From Paenirhizobium cremeum (GTDB lineage: Bacteria > Pseudomonadota > Alphaproteobacteria > Rhizobiales > Rhizobiaceae): a DNA stretch of 64,000 bases. The position numbers and the translations under genes were made by a program. This document shows, in pieces, positions 1 through 10,190 of this stretch. Position 1 is the first letter of the stretch; the number at the start of each line of letters is the position of its first letter. Where the stretch lies: the NCBI RefSeq assembly GCF_022884085.1, contig NZ_JAGGCS010000004.1:114599-178598 (forward strand), read 5' to 3'. The notes under the pieces are model-generated. The model saw only the letters and a list, made by a program, of their open reading frames with translations, made no database searches and had not been told where the DNA came from.

Positions 1-95
1 ACCGACACGAACATCACCAGCAGGCTGACTTTCGAAACCGGGCGCCGTCGTCGGATAAACTGGTCGTAACATTGACGAAGACCGGAACTTGTCAT
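1..95 (-). CDS. Possible start of a membrane protein, cut by the window edge
   Basis: Reading the minus strand from an ATG at 95 gives an uninterrupted frame to the window edge: about 31 residues, with a polar start, an RRRR cluster and then a hydrophobic run (VSLLVMFVS). That is the usual look of a cytoplasmic N-terminus followed by a first membrane segment. It lies 84 bases downstream of the LysR gene on the same strand, so it could be the next gene of that unit. A GGGA stands right against the ATG, a poor ribosome site, and a short frame like this can arise by chance. No family is assigned. Confidence 0.3.
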   Translation of the reverse strand, partial: MTSSGLRQCYDQFIRRRRPVSKVSLLVMFVS

Positions 96-178
96 TCCCA
101 GCCGACCTTTACGGAGAATGAGCCTCCCCACCCGGCATGGTCAATAAAGCAGTCGTGTGGATTGATAGAAAAAATCTA

Positions 179-1072
179 TCAAAACGCCTGCGCATTCGCC
201 AGCCGGCCGGCTTCGTGGAGCAGCGCCGACACAAGCGGCGTGAAGGGTTCACGATACTGCGCAACCAGACCGACGGAGTGCTCAGCCTCCGGCTCGCCTA
301 TCGGGATCATCCGGATCTCCTCTGAAAAGCCAAAGGATTCCGCAACGTTGCGTGGCATGATGGAAGCCCAGCGACCCGTGCGGATATGGGAGAACAGCAC
401 TATCATCGAATTGGATTCGAGCGTCGGATGCGGCGTGACGCCAGCCTCTGCCATATGCTGGTTGATGATACGCCTGTTCTGCATGTCTGCGGTCAATAGG
501 CAAAGTCGAAGATCGGCCATATCCCGCCACGTCACTTTTTCGCGATCCGACAGGGGCGTTCCCGCCGCCGTAATCAGGTGATAGCGCTCGGAATAAAGCG
601 GCACCATGCTAACCCGCCCAAGGGGTTCGTTGTCGAGATAGGTGATGCCGGCGTCGATCTCGAGATTTTCAAGGAGGCTGAGAACCTGGAGCGAGGTGCG
701 CGACAGGATGGAAAAGGTCACGTCTGGATGCTTGGCCTGGAAGGGCTCCGTGATGCGCGGCACCATCGAAAGCGCGGTGGGAACGACGGCGATGCGGATA
801 TGACCGGCAAGACCCCGGCGCGCAGCGCGCATTTCCTCCCGCATGGTGCGCGCATCGCCGACGATGCGCCGCGCCCATTCCAGAACCCGCTGCCCTTCCG
901 GGGTGAGCCCCTGATAGCGGGAACCACGCTGCACCAGCATGACGCCAAGCTGGTCCTCCAACTGCCTGATCGCGGCCGAGAGGGTCGGCTGGGTAATGCC
1001 GCATTCCTCGGCCGCCCGGCCGAAATGTTCCGCCCTTGCGAGCGCGATGAAGAATTCAAGCTTGTCGATCAA
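179..1072 (-). CDS. LysR-family transcriptional regulator
   Basis: A 297-residue LysR-type regulator of normal family length. Residues 1-60 form the winged helix-turn-helix (HFGRAAEECGITQPTLSAAIRQLE) and residues about 90-290 the periplasmic-binding-like effector domain, which normally binds a small-molecule co-inducer. The start is a TTG at 1072 with a strong GGGAGG site six bases upstream; no in-frame ATG gives a better start. It lies 60 bases downstream of the ArsR repressor on the same strand, so the two are probably co-transcribed and the ArsR protein may control its level. The effector and target are unknown. LysR genes of similar sequence sit next to formate dehydrogenase operons in rhizobia as far as I recall, but the neighbouring genes here lie outside the window, so that link is only a guess. 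Confidence 0.9.
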   Translation of the reverse strand: MIDKLEFFIALARAEHFGRAAEECGITQPTLSAAIRQLEDQLGVMLVQRGSRYQGLTPEGQRVLEWARRIVGDARTMREEMRAARRGLAGHIRIAVVPTALSMVPRITEPFQAKHPDVTFSILSRTSLQVLSLLENLEIDAGITYLDNEPLGRVSMVPLYSERYHLITAAGTPLSDREKVTWRDMADLRLCLLTADMQNRRIINQHMAEAGVTPHPTLESNSMIVLFSHIRTGRWASIMPRNVAESFGFSEEIRMIPIGEPEAEHSVGLVAQYREPFTPLVSALLHEAGRLANAQAF

Positions 1073-1131
1073 CGCCGCCCTCCCGTGCGTGCATCGTCGG
1101 GAGGAAGAAGTTCGCTACAACGTTGCAGCTT

Positions 1132-1506
1132 TCAGGCATCCTCGCGCGCATCATCGGCAGCATGCGCCTTTTCGCCCGGCTCGCAATACATCTTGTAGAG
1201 CACAGACACGAGTTCGTTGAGTGCCGGATCGGCGATGCGATAATAGATCATTCGCCCATCGCGCCGGGTGCGTACGAGATGTTCTCCGCGCAGGCGCGCA
1301 AGCTGCTGGGAAACGACGGCCTGCTGCAGTCCGAGAATGGCTTCGATTTCGCCCACCGTTTTCTCGCCCCGGCTGAGAATGCACAGCATCAGCAAACGGG
1401 TCTCATGCGACAATGCCTTCAGCAACGCGCTGGCCGCCCGAGCTTTCGACATAAAATCGTCGAGCTGGTCCAGTTTCAAATCAGGACTGAACGTCGGAAC
1501 ACTCAT
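1132..1506 (-). CDS. ArsR-family repressor with BigR/SqrR-type cysteine pair
   Basis: A 124-residue winged-helix repressor of the ArsR/SmtB family. The recognition helix region reads GLQQAVVSQQLARLR (about 59-73) and the wing RRDGRMIYYRI (81-91). It has exactly two cysteines, C42 (in LMLCILS) and C108 (in YKMYC). They match in position the two cysteines of BigR from Agrobacterium and Xylella and, shifted by one, those of Rhodobacter SqrR; those proteins sense persulfide by forming a bond between the two and release DNA. It lacks the usual metal-binding cluster. The frame stays open upstream to 1707, but that part overlaps ldh and is unlike the family, so the ATG at 1506 is chosen. A near-perfect dyad at 1541-1558, 35 bases upstream, is a likely autoregulatory operator. 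The known partners of BigR (persulfide dioxygenase, sulfur transporter) are not in view. Confidence 0.87.
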   Translation of the reverse strand: MSVPTFSPDLKLDQLDDFMSKARAASALLKALSHETRLLMLCILSRGEKTVGEIEAILGLQQAVVSQQLARLRGEHLVRTRRDGRMIYYRIADPALNELVSVLYKMYCEPGEKAHAADDAREDA

Positions 1507-1540
1507 CAAACCATCCGGGCGCGAGGGTAAGCATCGCTCG

Positions 1541-1558
1541 TGCGATATATATAACGCA
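1541..1558. promoter_or_regulatory. AT-rich dyad, likely operator of the ArsR repressor
   Basis: The 18 bases TGCGATATATATAACGCA read the same on both strands except for one mismatched pair (positions 5 and 14). The site lies 35 bases upstream of the ArsR start codon, where a promoter -10 region could be. ArsR repressors, BigR included, bind AT-rich palindromes over their own promoters, so autoregulation is a reasonable inference. Confidence 0.55.
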
Positions 1559-1623
1559 ATGCAGCGAAACCCCAAATAGACGACTGTCACTCTCAGGAAA
1601 AGAGCCCGCCCAACCCACAGAAA

Positions 1624-2599
<976 letters not shown>

Positions 2600-2655
2600 C
2601 TATCTCATCGCTACCGGCCGCGTTTCAATTGCCTCGCTTTGCCAGGATCGAAAAA

Positions 2656-2675
2656 CATCCGGCATAAACCGGATG
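2656..2675. promoter_or_regulatory. Perfect dyad between ldh and lysR, candidate operator
   Basis: CATCCGG and CCGGATG form a perfect 7-base inverted repeat separated by six bases (CATAAA). It sits in the 179-base divergent gap, 90 bases from the ldh start and 71 from the LysR start. LysR regulators usually bind such dyads about 65 bases upstream of a promoter they share with their target. An RNA hairpin role is less likely because no T-run follows. Confidence 0.45.
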
Positions 2676-2745
2676 ACGTCGTTACGATGGTTCTGTTTTA
2701 ATGACGTGACAGCAGGCCGCAATCGGCGGCGGAGACGGGACTATC

Positions 2746-3690
2746 ATGCGAAAACTGCCGGCGCTTTCCGCCATGAAGATCTTCGAGGTCGTGGGACAGA
2801 CCCGCAGCTTCACCCGCGCTGCCGACAGACTGAACCTGACCCAGAGCGCCGTGAGCCGGCAGGTGCGCAATCTCGAGGAACAGCTCGGCGAGAAGCTGGT
2901 CATACGCCGCCATCATCATCTCGACCTGACGCCCTCGGGCATCGAATTGCTCGAAGCGCTGCAGCGCGCGTTCCACGACGTGGAACTGACGGTTCGCAAC
3001 ATCATGGAGAAAAGCAACCAGCATCGCCTGCGCGTCAACGTGCCGCCGACCTTCGCTAAGCGCTGGTTGATGCCCCGGCTCGGCAGCCTGCGACGCTTTC
3101 TTCCCGAGATCGAGATCAGCATCACCACCGAATTGCAGGACAGCCTGACCGAACGCAGCATCCTCGACTGCGCGATTCGCTTCGGCGATGGCGAGTGGCC
3201 CATGCTACAATCCCAGTTGTTGATGACCGAACGCCACATCGCCGTCGGCGCGCCTCAACTGCTTGCCGGTCGCACGAGAGACGGACCGCTCGATCTTTCC
3301 GGCCTGACCTTCCTCCATGTCCTCGCCTCCACCGACCGGCGTTACCTCACCTGGCAGCACTGGCTGGATGCAGCGGGCCTGAGCCACACCGATACGCGAG
3401 GCGGACTGGAATTCGACCTCCTCGATATGGCGATCGAAGCCGCCTGCAACGGCCTTGGAGTGACTGTCGCCGACCGCTTCATGGTAGCGTCGCTGATGGA
3501 GGAGGGTCGACTGATGCAAGTGCTGGACGTCGAGGTGGAAGGCCACGAATCCTACTGGTTGGTGACGCGGGCCGAACAAGCGGAGCCGGTGAACGTGAAA
3601 GCCTTCCGGCAATGGCTGCATCTGGAGCTCTCCAGAGATCCGGAACCCGCTGGCGGCAAGGAAATTGCCAGCAAGGCCGGCGCAGTCTGA
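2746..3690 (+). CDS. LysR-family regulator, GcvA-like
   Basis: A 314-residue LysR regulator. The helix-turn-helix is at about 18-50 (SFTRAADRLNLTQSAVSRQVRNLE). The effector domain begins near 95 with RLRVNVPPTFAKRWLMPRL, a signature of the GcvA/AmpR branch, and contains DCAIRFGDG. It is divergent from ldh and lies about 100 bases upstream of, and co-directional with, the aldehyde dehydrogenase, dehydratase and GMC oxidase genes. It may therefore be the first gene of that operon or its local regulator. A short repeat CATTC/GAATG at 3693-3709, right after its stop, may be part of a second promoter. The inducer is unknown; a sugar acid or an alcohol would fit the enzymes. Confidence 0.92.
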   Translation: MRKLPALSAMKIFEVVGQTRSFTRAADRLNLTQSAVSRQVRNLEEQLGEKLVIRRHHHLDLTPSGIELLEALQRAFHDVELTVRNIMEKSNQHRLRVNVPPTFAKRWLMPRLGSLRRFLPEIEISITTELQDSLTERSILDCAIRFGDGEWPMLQSQLLMTERHIAVGAPQLLAGRTRDGPLDLSGLTFLHVLASTDRRYLTWQHWLDAAGLSHTDTRGGLEFDLLDMAIEAACNGLGVTVADRFMVASLMEEGRLMQVLDVEVEGHESYWLVTRAEQAEPVNVKAFRQWLHLELSRDPEPAGGKEIASKAGAV

Positions 3691-3791
3691 AACATTCGAT
3701 TTTTGAATGATGACCCCGAGAATAACTCGCTTGCACGAACAGGCGGGACGGCTCCTACTTGATGGAAAATACGCGGGAAGAGCAGGAGCCC

Positions 3792-5216
3792 ATGACGGAC
3801 TATCGCAATTTCATCGACGGCCATTTCGTCTCGCCAAGCGAGACTCCCGCGATCGACGTCGTAAACCCTGCCACCGGTGAAATCTTTGCGAGCGTCCCAG
3901 CGGCGTCGAACACCGATGCCATCAGGGCCGTCCAGGCAGCGGCCCGCGCCCAGAAGGTCTGGGGCCGGCTTCCCGCGATCGAGCGAGGGGATGCGTTGCG
4001 CCGGCTCGCCGACGCGGTGGAACGCCGCTCCGAAAAGATCGGGGAGGCTCTTGCCCGGGAGTCCGGCAAGAGCATTGCGGATGCGACCGCCGAGACGATC
4101 TACGCCGCCATTCTCATGCGTTATCACGCCGAATGGGCAAGGCGCATCGAGGGAGAGGTGATCGAGAGCGACACGCCGGACGAGACGCTGATGCTGAAAC
4201 GCACCCCGATCGGCGTTGTCGCCTGCCTCATCCCCTTCAATTTTCCGATCTATACGCTCGTGCGCAAGATCGCTCCGGCTCTGATCGCTGGCAACGCGGT
4301 CGTCGTGCGCCCGAGCAACAACACGCCCACCTCCGCCTTCGTCTTTGCCGAAGCGATGGAGGAAGCTGTTTTGCCGGCCGGGCTCGTCAACATCATGACG
4401 ATGACCCATGACGTCGCCGGAACCCTTTGCACCCGGCCCGAAGTGGGCATGATAACACTCACCGGCAGTGTGGCAGCCGGCCGCACCGTTCTCGAATACT
4501 GCAAGGCGAACATCGCCAAACCATCCCTGGAACTCGGCGGAAAGACGCCGGTGATCGTCGAGCCCGACGCAGATCTCGATGCAGTTGCGCGCCTAGTGAT
4601 CGCAGCCAAGACCGCCCATTGCGGACAGGTCTGCACCTCGGTCGAACGTCTCTATGTGCACGAGAGCGTCCACGACACCCTGCTCGACAAGCTCCGCGCC
4701 GCATTTTCCTCCCGCCGCTTTGGCGACCGCTCAAAGGACCCCGACCTGATGGGGCCTCTCGCCAACGCGGTTGCCCGTTCGCGCATCCATGCCATGGTCG
4801 AACGCGCCGCGGCGGAAGGCGCAAAAGTCGAGGCAGGCGGCGTCATCCCTCAAGGGGCCGGCTTCTTTTATCCGCCGACACTACTTTCCGGTTGCCGGCA
4901 GGACATGGAGATCGTCCGCGAGGAGGTCTTCGGTCCCGTACTTGCGGTCATCCCTTACGCGAATTTCGACGAAGCACTGGCCATGGCGAGCGACCACCAA
5001 TATGGCCTCGCCTCCGTCGTCTTCTCGGAAAACTACCGCAAGGTGATGAAGGCCGCCAACGAGATCGAGGCCGGCGAACTCTACGTCAACCGTTTCCCGG
5101 CCGATCCCTATCAAGGCTACCACGCCGGCTGGAAACGTTCTGGCCTCGGCGGAGACGACGGCAAGCATGGCATGCTGGAGTTCACCCAGACCCGGCTGGT
5201 CATCCTGAAGCACTGA
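3792..5216 (+). CDS. Aldehyde dehydrogenase, AldA (lactaldehyde/glycolaldehyde dehydrogenase) type
   Basis: A 474-residue NAD(P)-dependent aldehyde dehydrogenase that oxidises an aldehyde to the acid. The active-site residues are all present: N150 (FNFP), E247 (LELGG) and nucleophile C281 (GQVC). The whole chain resembles E. coli AldA (shared stretches include AEWARR.EGE and a C-terminal FHAGW/YHAGW.RSG.GG.DGKHG), which acts on lactaldehyde and glycolaldehyde. One oddity is that the usual cofactor motif KPSE reads RPSN (173-176), which may affect cofactor preference. I chose the ATG at 3792 because the family start (YRNFIDGHFV) follows directly and GGAAGAGCAGGAG precedes it; an ATG at 3762 or a TTG at 3759 would add 10-11 residues. 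It is followed after 64 bases by the enolase-superfamily gene and then the GMC oxidase, on the same strand. Confidence 0.9.
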   Translation: MTDYRNFIDGHFVSPSETPAIDVVNPATGEIFASVPAASNTDAIRAVQAAARAQKVWGRLPAIERGDALRRLADAVERRSEKIGEALARESGKSIADATAETIYAAILMRYHAEWARRIEGEVIESDTPDETLMLKRTPIGVVACLIPFNFPIYTLVRKIAPALIAGNAVVVRPSNNTPTSAFVFAEAMEEAVLPAGLVNIMTMTHDVAGTLCTRPEVGMITLTGSVAAGRTVLEYCKANIAKPSLELGGKTPVIVEPDADLDAVARLVIAAKTAHCGQVCTSVERLYVHESVHDTLLDKLRAAFSSRRFGDRSKDPDLMGPLANAVARSRIHAMVERAAAEGAKVEAGGVIPQGAGFFYPPTLLSGCRQDMEIVREEVFGPVLAVIPYANFDEALAMASDHQYGLASVVFSENYRKVMKAANEIEAGELYVNRFPADPYQGYHAGWKRSGLGGDDGKHGMLEFTQTRLVILKH

Positions 5217-5280
5217 CGGGACAGCCACCGGCCTGCAAGCTCACGAAATACGATCGAACGATACGCCCCGAGGAACCACC

Positions 5281-6498
5281 ATGAAGATCGCATCGCTCAA
5301 GACCTACGTCGTCGCCGTCCCGCCGCCCCATATCGGCGGCATGTACTGGATCTTCGTCGAACTCGAGACGGCCTGCGGCATCAGGGGTATCGGCGAAATC
5401 TACGATACCGCCTTCCACCCGTCCGGGCTCGTGCCTCTGATCGAGGATGTCTTCCAGCGATACCTGCTGGATCACGACCCCCATCGGATCGAACGCTTCT
5501 GGCGGGCGGCCTATTCCAGCGGCTTCACCCAGCGCCCCGACCCGACGATGATGGGCATCGTTTCCGGTCTGGAGATCGCCTGCTGGGACATCATTGGCAA
5601 GGCGGCGAACCGGCCGGTGTCCGATCTGCTCGGCGGAACCGTCCACGAAAAGCTGCGCGCCTACACCTATCTCTATCCGAAAAACGCCGCCGGCGAATAC
5701 GACTACAACGATCCCGATCTCGCCGCCGAAGAGGCGGTCCGAATGGTGGAAATGGGTTTCACCGCGGTCAAGTTCGACCCGGCTGGCCCCTACACAAACT
5801 ATTCCGGCCACCAGCTTTCGCTCGGGGTCATGGATCGCTGCGAAGAATTCTGCCGCAAGATCCGCGATGCCGTCGGCAGCCGCGCCGACATCCTCTTCGG
5901 CACCCATGGCCAGATGGTTCCCTCCTCCGCGATCCGGCTGGCAAAACGGCTGGAGAAATACGATCCCCTCTGGTTCGAGGAGCCCGTACCGCCCGGTCAA
6001 GAGGCCGCCATGGCAGAGGTGGCCCGCGCAACCTCGATCCCCGTTTCCACCGGCGAGCGGCTCACCACGAAATACGAATTCCAGCGCGTTCTCCAGCTCG
6101 GCGCGGCCTCCATCCTGCAGATGAACGTCGCCCGCGTCGGCGGTCTTCTCGAGGCAAAGAAGATCGCGGGAATGGCCGAAGCCTTCTATGCCCAGATCGC
6201 GCCGCATCTCTACAACGGCCCGGTGGGTGCCGCCGCATCCATCCAGCTTTCCGCGGCAACCCCGAACTTCCTGATCCACGAGGCGATCAGGGACTTCAGC
6301 GACTTCCACGGACGCCTCCTCAAGAACAAGCTCGCCTTCGACGACGGTTATCTCATTCCCTCTCGCGAACCGGGCCTCGGCATCGAACTCGACATGGCCG
6401 TCGTGGAACAGCACACACCCTATACCGGCGAGCGGCTGCATCTGCAGATGGGAGCGGAACCGGCCGACGTCAAAGCTTTCGCTCCGGCCAAGGGCTGA
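5281..6498 (+). CDS. Mandelate racemase/muconate lactonizing family enzyme, probable sugar-acid dehydratase
   Basis: A 405-residue enolase-superfamily protein: capping domain about 1-125, then a TIM barrel. Such enzymes use Mg2+ to remove a proton next to a carboxylate; acid-sugar dehydratases then lose water to give a 2-keto-3-deoxy acid. Visible active-site parts are K164 (TAVKFD), the pair E233/E234 (WFEEP), E259 (TGER) and H309 (APHLYNGP), the likely general acid/base. In galactonate and mannonate dehydratases the first metal site reads D-x-H-G; here it reads FGTHGQ (206-211), keeping H209 but with Gly at the Asp position. A GAGGAAC ribosome site precedes the ATG. It sits between the aldehyde dehydrogenase and the GMC oxidase, so a sugar-acid or polyol oxidation path is likely. 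The exact substrate cannot be told. Confidence 0.87.
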   Translation: MKIASLKTYVVAVPPPHIGGMYWIFVELETACGIRGIGEIYDTAFHPSGLVPLIEDVFQRYLLDHDPHRIERFWRAAYSSGFTQRPDPTMMGIVSGLEIACWDIIGKAANRPVSDLLGGTVHEKLRAYTYLYPKNAAGEYDYNDPDLAAEEAVRMVEMGFTAVKFDPAGPYTNYSGHQLSLGVMDRCEEFCRKIRDAVGSRADILFGTHGQMVPSSAIRLAKRLEKYDPLWFEEPVPPGQEAAMAEVARATSIPVSTGERLTTKYEFQRVLQLGAASILQMNVARVGGLLEAKKIAGMAEAFYAQIAPHLYNGPVGAAASIQLSAATPNFLIHEAIRDFSDFHGRLLKNKLAFDDGYLIPSREPGLGIELDMAVVEQHTPYTGERLHLQMGAEPADVKAFAPAKG

Positions 6499-6508
6499 AC
6501 GGCAAGCC

Positions 6509-8122
6509 ATGACTTACGATTTCATCATCGTTGGCGCAGGCTCCGCCGGCTGCATTCTGGCAAGCCGGCTGAGCGAGAACGGCCGCTACAGCGTTCTGCT
6601 CATCGAAGCCGGCGGCAAGGACGACAGCTTCTGGTTCAAGATCCCGGTCGGCTACGCCCGCAGCTATTACAACCCGGCCGTCAACTGGATGTATTCCACC
6701 GAGCCGGAGCCCGAACTCGGCAACCGCCGCATCTACGCCCCCCGCGGCAAGGTGCAGGGTGGATCGGGATCGATCAACGCCATGATCTTCGTACGGGGCG
6801 CCGCATCCGACTTTGACGACTGGGAAACCGCCGGCAATCCCGGCTGGGGCGCAAGCGACGTATTGCCCTTTTTCCGCAAACTTGAGACCCATGCCGGAGG
6901 TACTTCGCAATGGCATGGCGGCAATGGCCCCATCCATGTCACGCCGATGCGCGATGATATTCATCCCGTTTCCCACGCCTTCCTCGCAGCCTGCGAAGAG
7001 CGCGGACTTCCGGTCAACACAGACTTCAACGGAGCCTCGATCGAAGGAGCCGGCGTCTACGACATCAACACGCGCTGCGGCCAGCGCTCCAACTCCAGTG
7101 CCGAATATCTGCGGCCAGCATTGAACCGGTTCAATCTTGCCATCGAACGTAATGCGGTCGCCCAGCGCCTCCTCTTCGCAGAAGATGGCAAGGCGGATGG
7201 CGTCGAGGTGATGCAGCATGGCCGGCTACGTTCCTTCAGGGCGCGCAGGGAAGTGATCCTCGCGGCCGGCGCCGTCGATACGCCAAAACTGCTCCAGCTC
7301 TCTGGCATCGGCGATGGAACGGCTTTACAGCATCTCGGAGTAGAGACACGCCACCACCTGCCCGCCGTCGGCAAGAACCTCCAGGATCATCTCTGCGCCA
7401 GCTTCTACTATCGCGCCACCCGGCCCACGCTGAATGGCAGCTTCGGCAGCATTTTCGGGCAGGCGGCATTGGGTCTGCGATATCTTCTGACCCGCAAAGG
7501 TCCCTTCGCGATGAGCGTCAACCAGGCCGGCGGTTTCTTCCGCGGCACCGCCGGTGCGCCTCGCCCGAACATCCAGCTCTATTTCAACCCCCTCTCCTAC
7601 CGTATCCCGGACAATCCGAAAGCAGGATTGAAGCCGGAGCCCTATCCCGGCTTTCTGATAGCATTCAATGCCTGCCGGCCGACCAGCCGCGGCGAAATCG
7701 CCATCGCCTCTTCCGATCCGGATCGCGCGCCGCTGATCCGTCCCAACTATCTCTCCACGGATCATGACATCGATGAGGTGTTGCAGGGCAGCCATCTGGT
7801 CCGCCGCATCGCGACCGCCCCGTCCCTGTCCGCGATCATCGCGAATGAAGTATCCCCCTCGCCTGCCGCCGATACCGACGAGAAACTGCTCGACTATTTC
7901 CGGCTGAACAGCGGTTCGATCTATCACCTCTGCGGAAGCTGCGCGATGGGTCCGGACGATCGCCAGGCCGTTGTCGACGCACACCTGCGGCTACATGGCT
8001 TGCGCGGACTCCGCATTGTCGATGCTTCCATCTTTCCGAATGTCACGGCCGGCAACATCAACGCGCCGACCATGATGGTGGCTGAAAAAGGCTCCGCCAT
8101 GATTCTGGAAGATGCCCGCTAA
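6509..8122 (+). CDS. GMC-family FAD-dependent alcohol oxidoreductase
   Basis: A 537-residue GMC (glucose-methanol-choline) flavoprotein, related to choline dehydrogenase and alcohol dehydrogenase AlkJ. The FAD-binding Rossmann motif GAGSAGCILASRL lies at 8-20, the first GMC signature near 80-100 (PRGKVQGGSGSINAMI) and the second near 255-270 (AGAVDTPKLLQLSGIG). The C-terminal active-site pair is His in YHLCGSCAMG and Asn in AGNINAPT. These enzymes pass electrons from an alcohol or sugar to FAD and then to quinone or oxygen. It starts 10 bases after the dehydratase stop, so the two are translated from one message. A probable substrate is a sugar or polyol whose oxidised product feeds the dehydratase or aldehyde dehydrogenase. 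No transporter or aldolase gene is next to it. Confidence 0.92.
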   Translation: MTYDFIIVGAGSAGCILASRLSENGRYSVLLIEAGGKDDSFWFKIPVGYARSYYNPAVNWMYSTEPEPELGNRRIYAPRGKVQGGSGSINAMIFVRGAASDFDDWETAGNPGWGASDVLPFFRKLETHAGGTSQWHGGNGPIHVTPMRDDIHPVSHAFLAACEERGLPVNTDFNGASIEGAGVYDINTRCGQRSNSSAEYLRPALNRFNLAIERNAVAQRLLFAEDGKADGVEVMQHGRLRSFRARREVILAAGAVDTPKLLQLSGIGDGTALQHLGVETRHHLPAVGKNLQDHLCASFYYRATRPTLNGSFGSIFGQAALGLRYLLTRKGPFAMSVNQAGGFFRGTAGAPRPNIQLYFNPLSYRIPDNPKAGLKPEPYPGFLIAFNACRPTSRGEIAIASSDPDRAPLIRPNYLSTDHDIDEVLQGSHLVRRIATAPSLSAIIANEVSPSPAADTDEKLLDYFRLNSGSIYHLCGSCAMGPDDRQAVVDAHLRLHGLRGLRIVDASIFPNVTAGNINAPTMMVAEKGSAMILEDAR

Positions 8123-8156
8123 GAACCGCAGTATCGACGAGCACGACTGCGAAAAC

Positions 8157-8190
8157 GAAAAAGCCGGCGCACAAGGCCCGGCTTTCTTTC
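8157..8190. terminator. Bidirectional terminator between the GMC oxidase and atpC
   Basis: AAAGCCGG (8160-8167) pairs with CCGGCTTT (8178-8185). On the + strand TTTCTTTC follows and on the minus strand TTTTTCGTTTT, so it can end both convergent units. Confidence 0.8.
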
Positions 8191-8223
8191 ATTCCGAAGT
8201 CGCGGTCTATCCGTCGTAGCGGC

Positions 8224-8631
8224 TTACGCAGCGATCAGTATACCGTTCAGATGGGTGAGCTCGGCGAGGTATTGCTCGAGCCGGGTCTTGTGCTCGTGGT
8301 TGTCGGCCGCGTTCAGTTCCGCGCGAGCAGCCTCAATCCGCTTGGTCAGCGTTTCGCGGTTGAGCTCGGTCATCGCCACAGCCGACTCGGCCAGCAGCGT
8401 GCAGCCGGTCGGAACGATGTCTGCGAAACCACCGAAAACGACATACTTGCTGACCTGTCCGGAAGCGAGCTTGACCGAGACCACGCCCGGCTTGATGGTG
8501 GTCATGGTCGGCGCATGATTGGCCATGACGGTCATTTCGCCTTCGGTTGCCGGAATGACAACTTCGCTCACCTTTTCGGAAAGCAGCAGGCGCTCAGGCG
8601 AAACGAGTTCAAAATTGAAATTGTCGGCCAT
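8224..8631 (-). CDS. atpC: F1F0 ATP synthase subunit epsilon
   Basis: A 135-residue epsilon subunit: N-terminal beta-sandwich (FNFELVSPERLLLSEKVSEVVIPATEGEMTVMANHAPTM) and C-terminal helices (LNRETLTKRIEAARAELN). It belongs to the central stalk at the membrane face of F1 and restrains ATP hydrolysis in many bacteria. It is the last gene of atpHAGDC, 71 bases after atpD. That gap holds a strong hairpin (8662-8691), and a bidirectional terminator follows the gene. Confidence 0.97.
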   Translation of the reverse strand: MADNFNFELVSPERLLLSEKVSEVVIPATEGEMTVMANHAPTMTTIKPGVVSVKLASGQVSKYVVFGGFADIVPTGCTLLAESAVAMTELNRETLTKRIEAARAELNAADNHEHKTRLEQYLAELTHLNGILIAA

Positions 8632-8661
8632 GATGGTTCACTTCTCTCGTGGATGAAGGAC

Positions 8662-8691
8662 CGGCACGCGAAACCTTTGTTCCGCGTGCCG
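8662..8691 (-). promoter_or_regulatory. Hairpin between atpD and atpC
   Basis: CGGCACGCG and CGCGTGCCG form a perfect 9-base stem with a 12-base loop in the atpD-atpC gap. No T-run follows on the minus strand, so it is more likely an RNA processing or stability element than a full terminator. It could lower epsilon output relative to beta (one epsilon to three beta per complex). Confidence 0.6.
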
Positions 8692-8702
8692 CAGATCCAT
8701 TA

Positions 8703-10184
<1,482 letters not shown>

Positions 10185-10190
10185 TTAACC

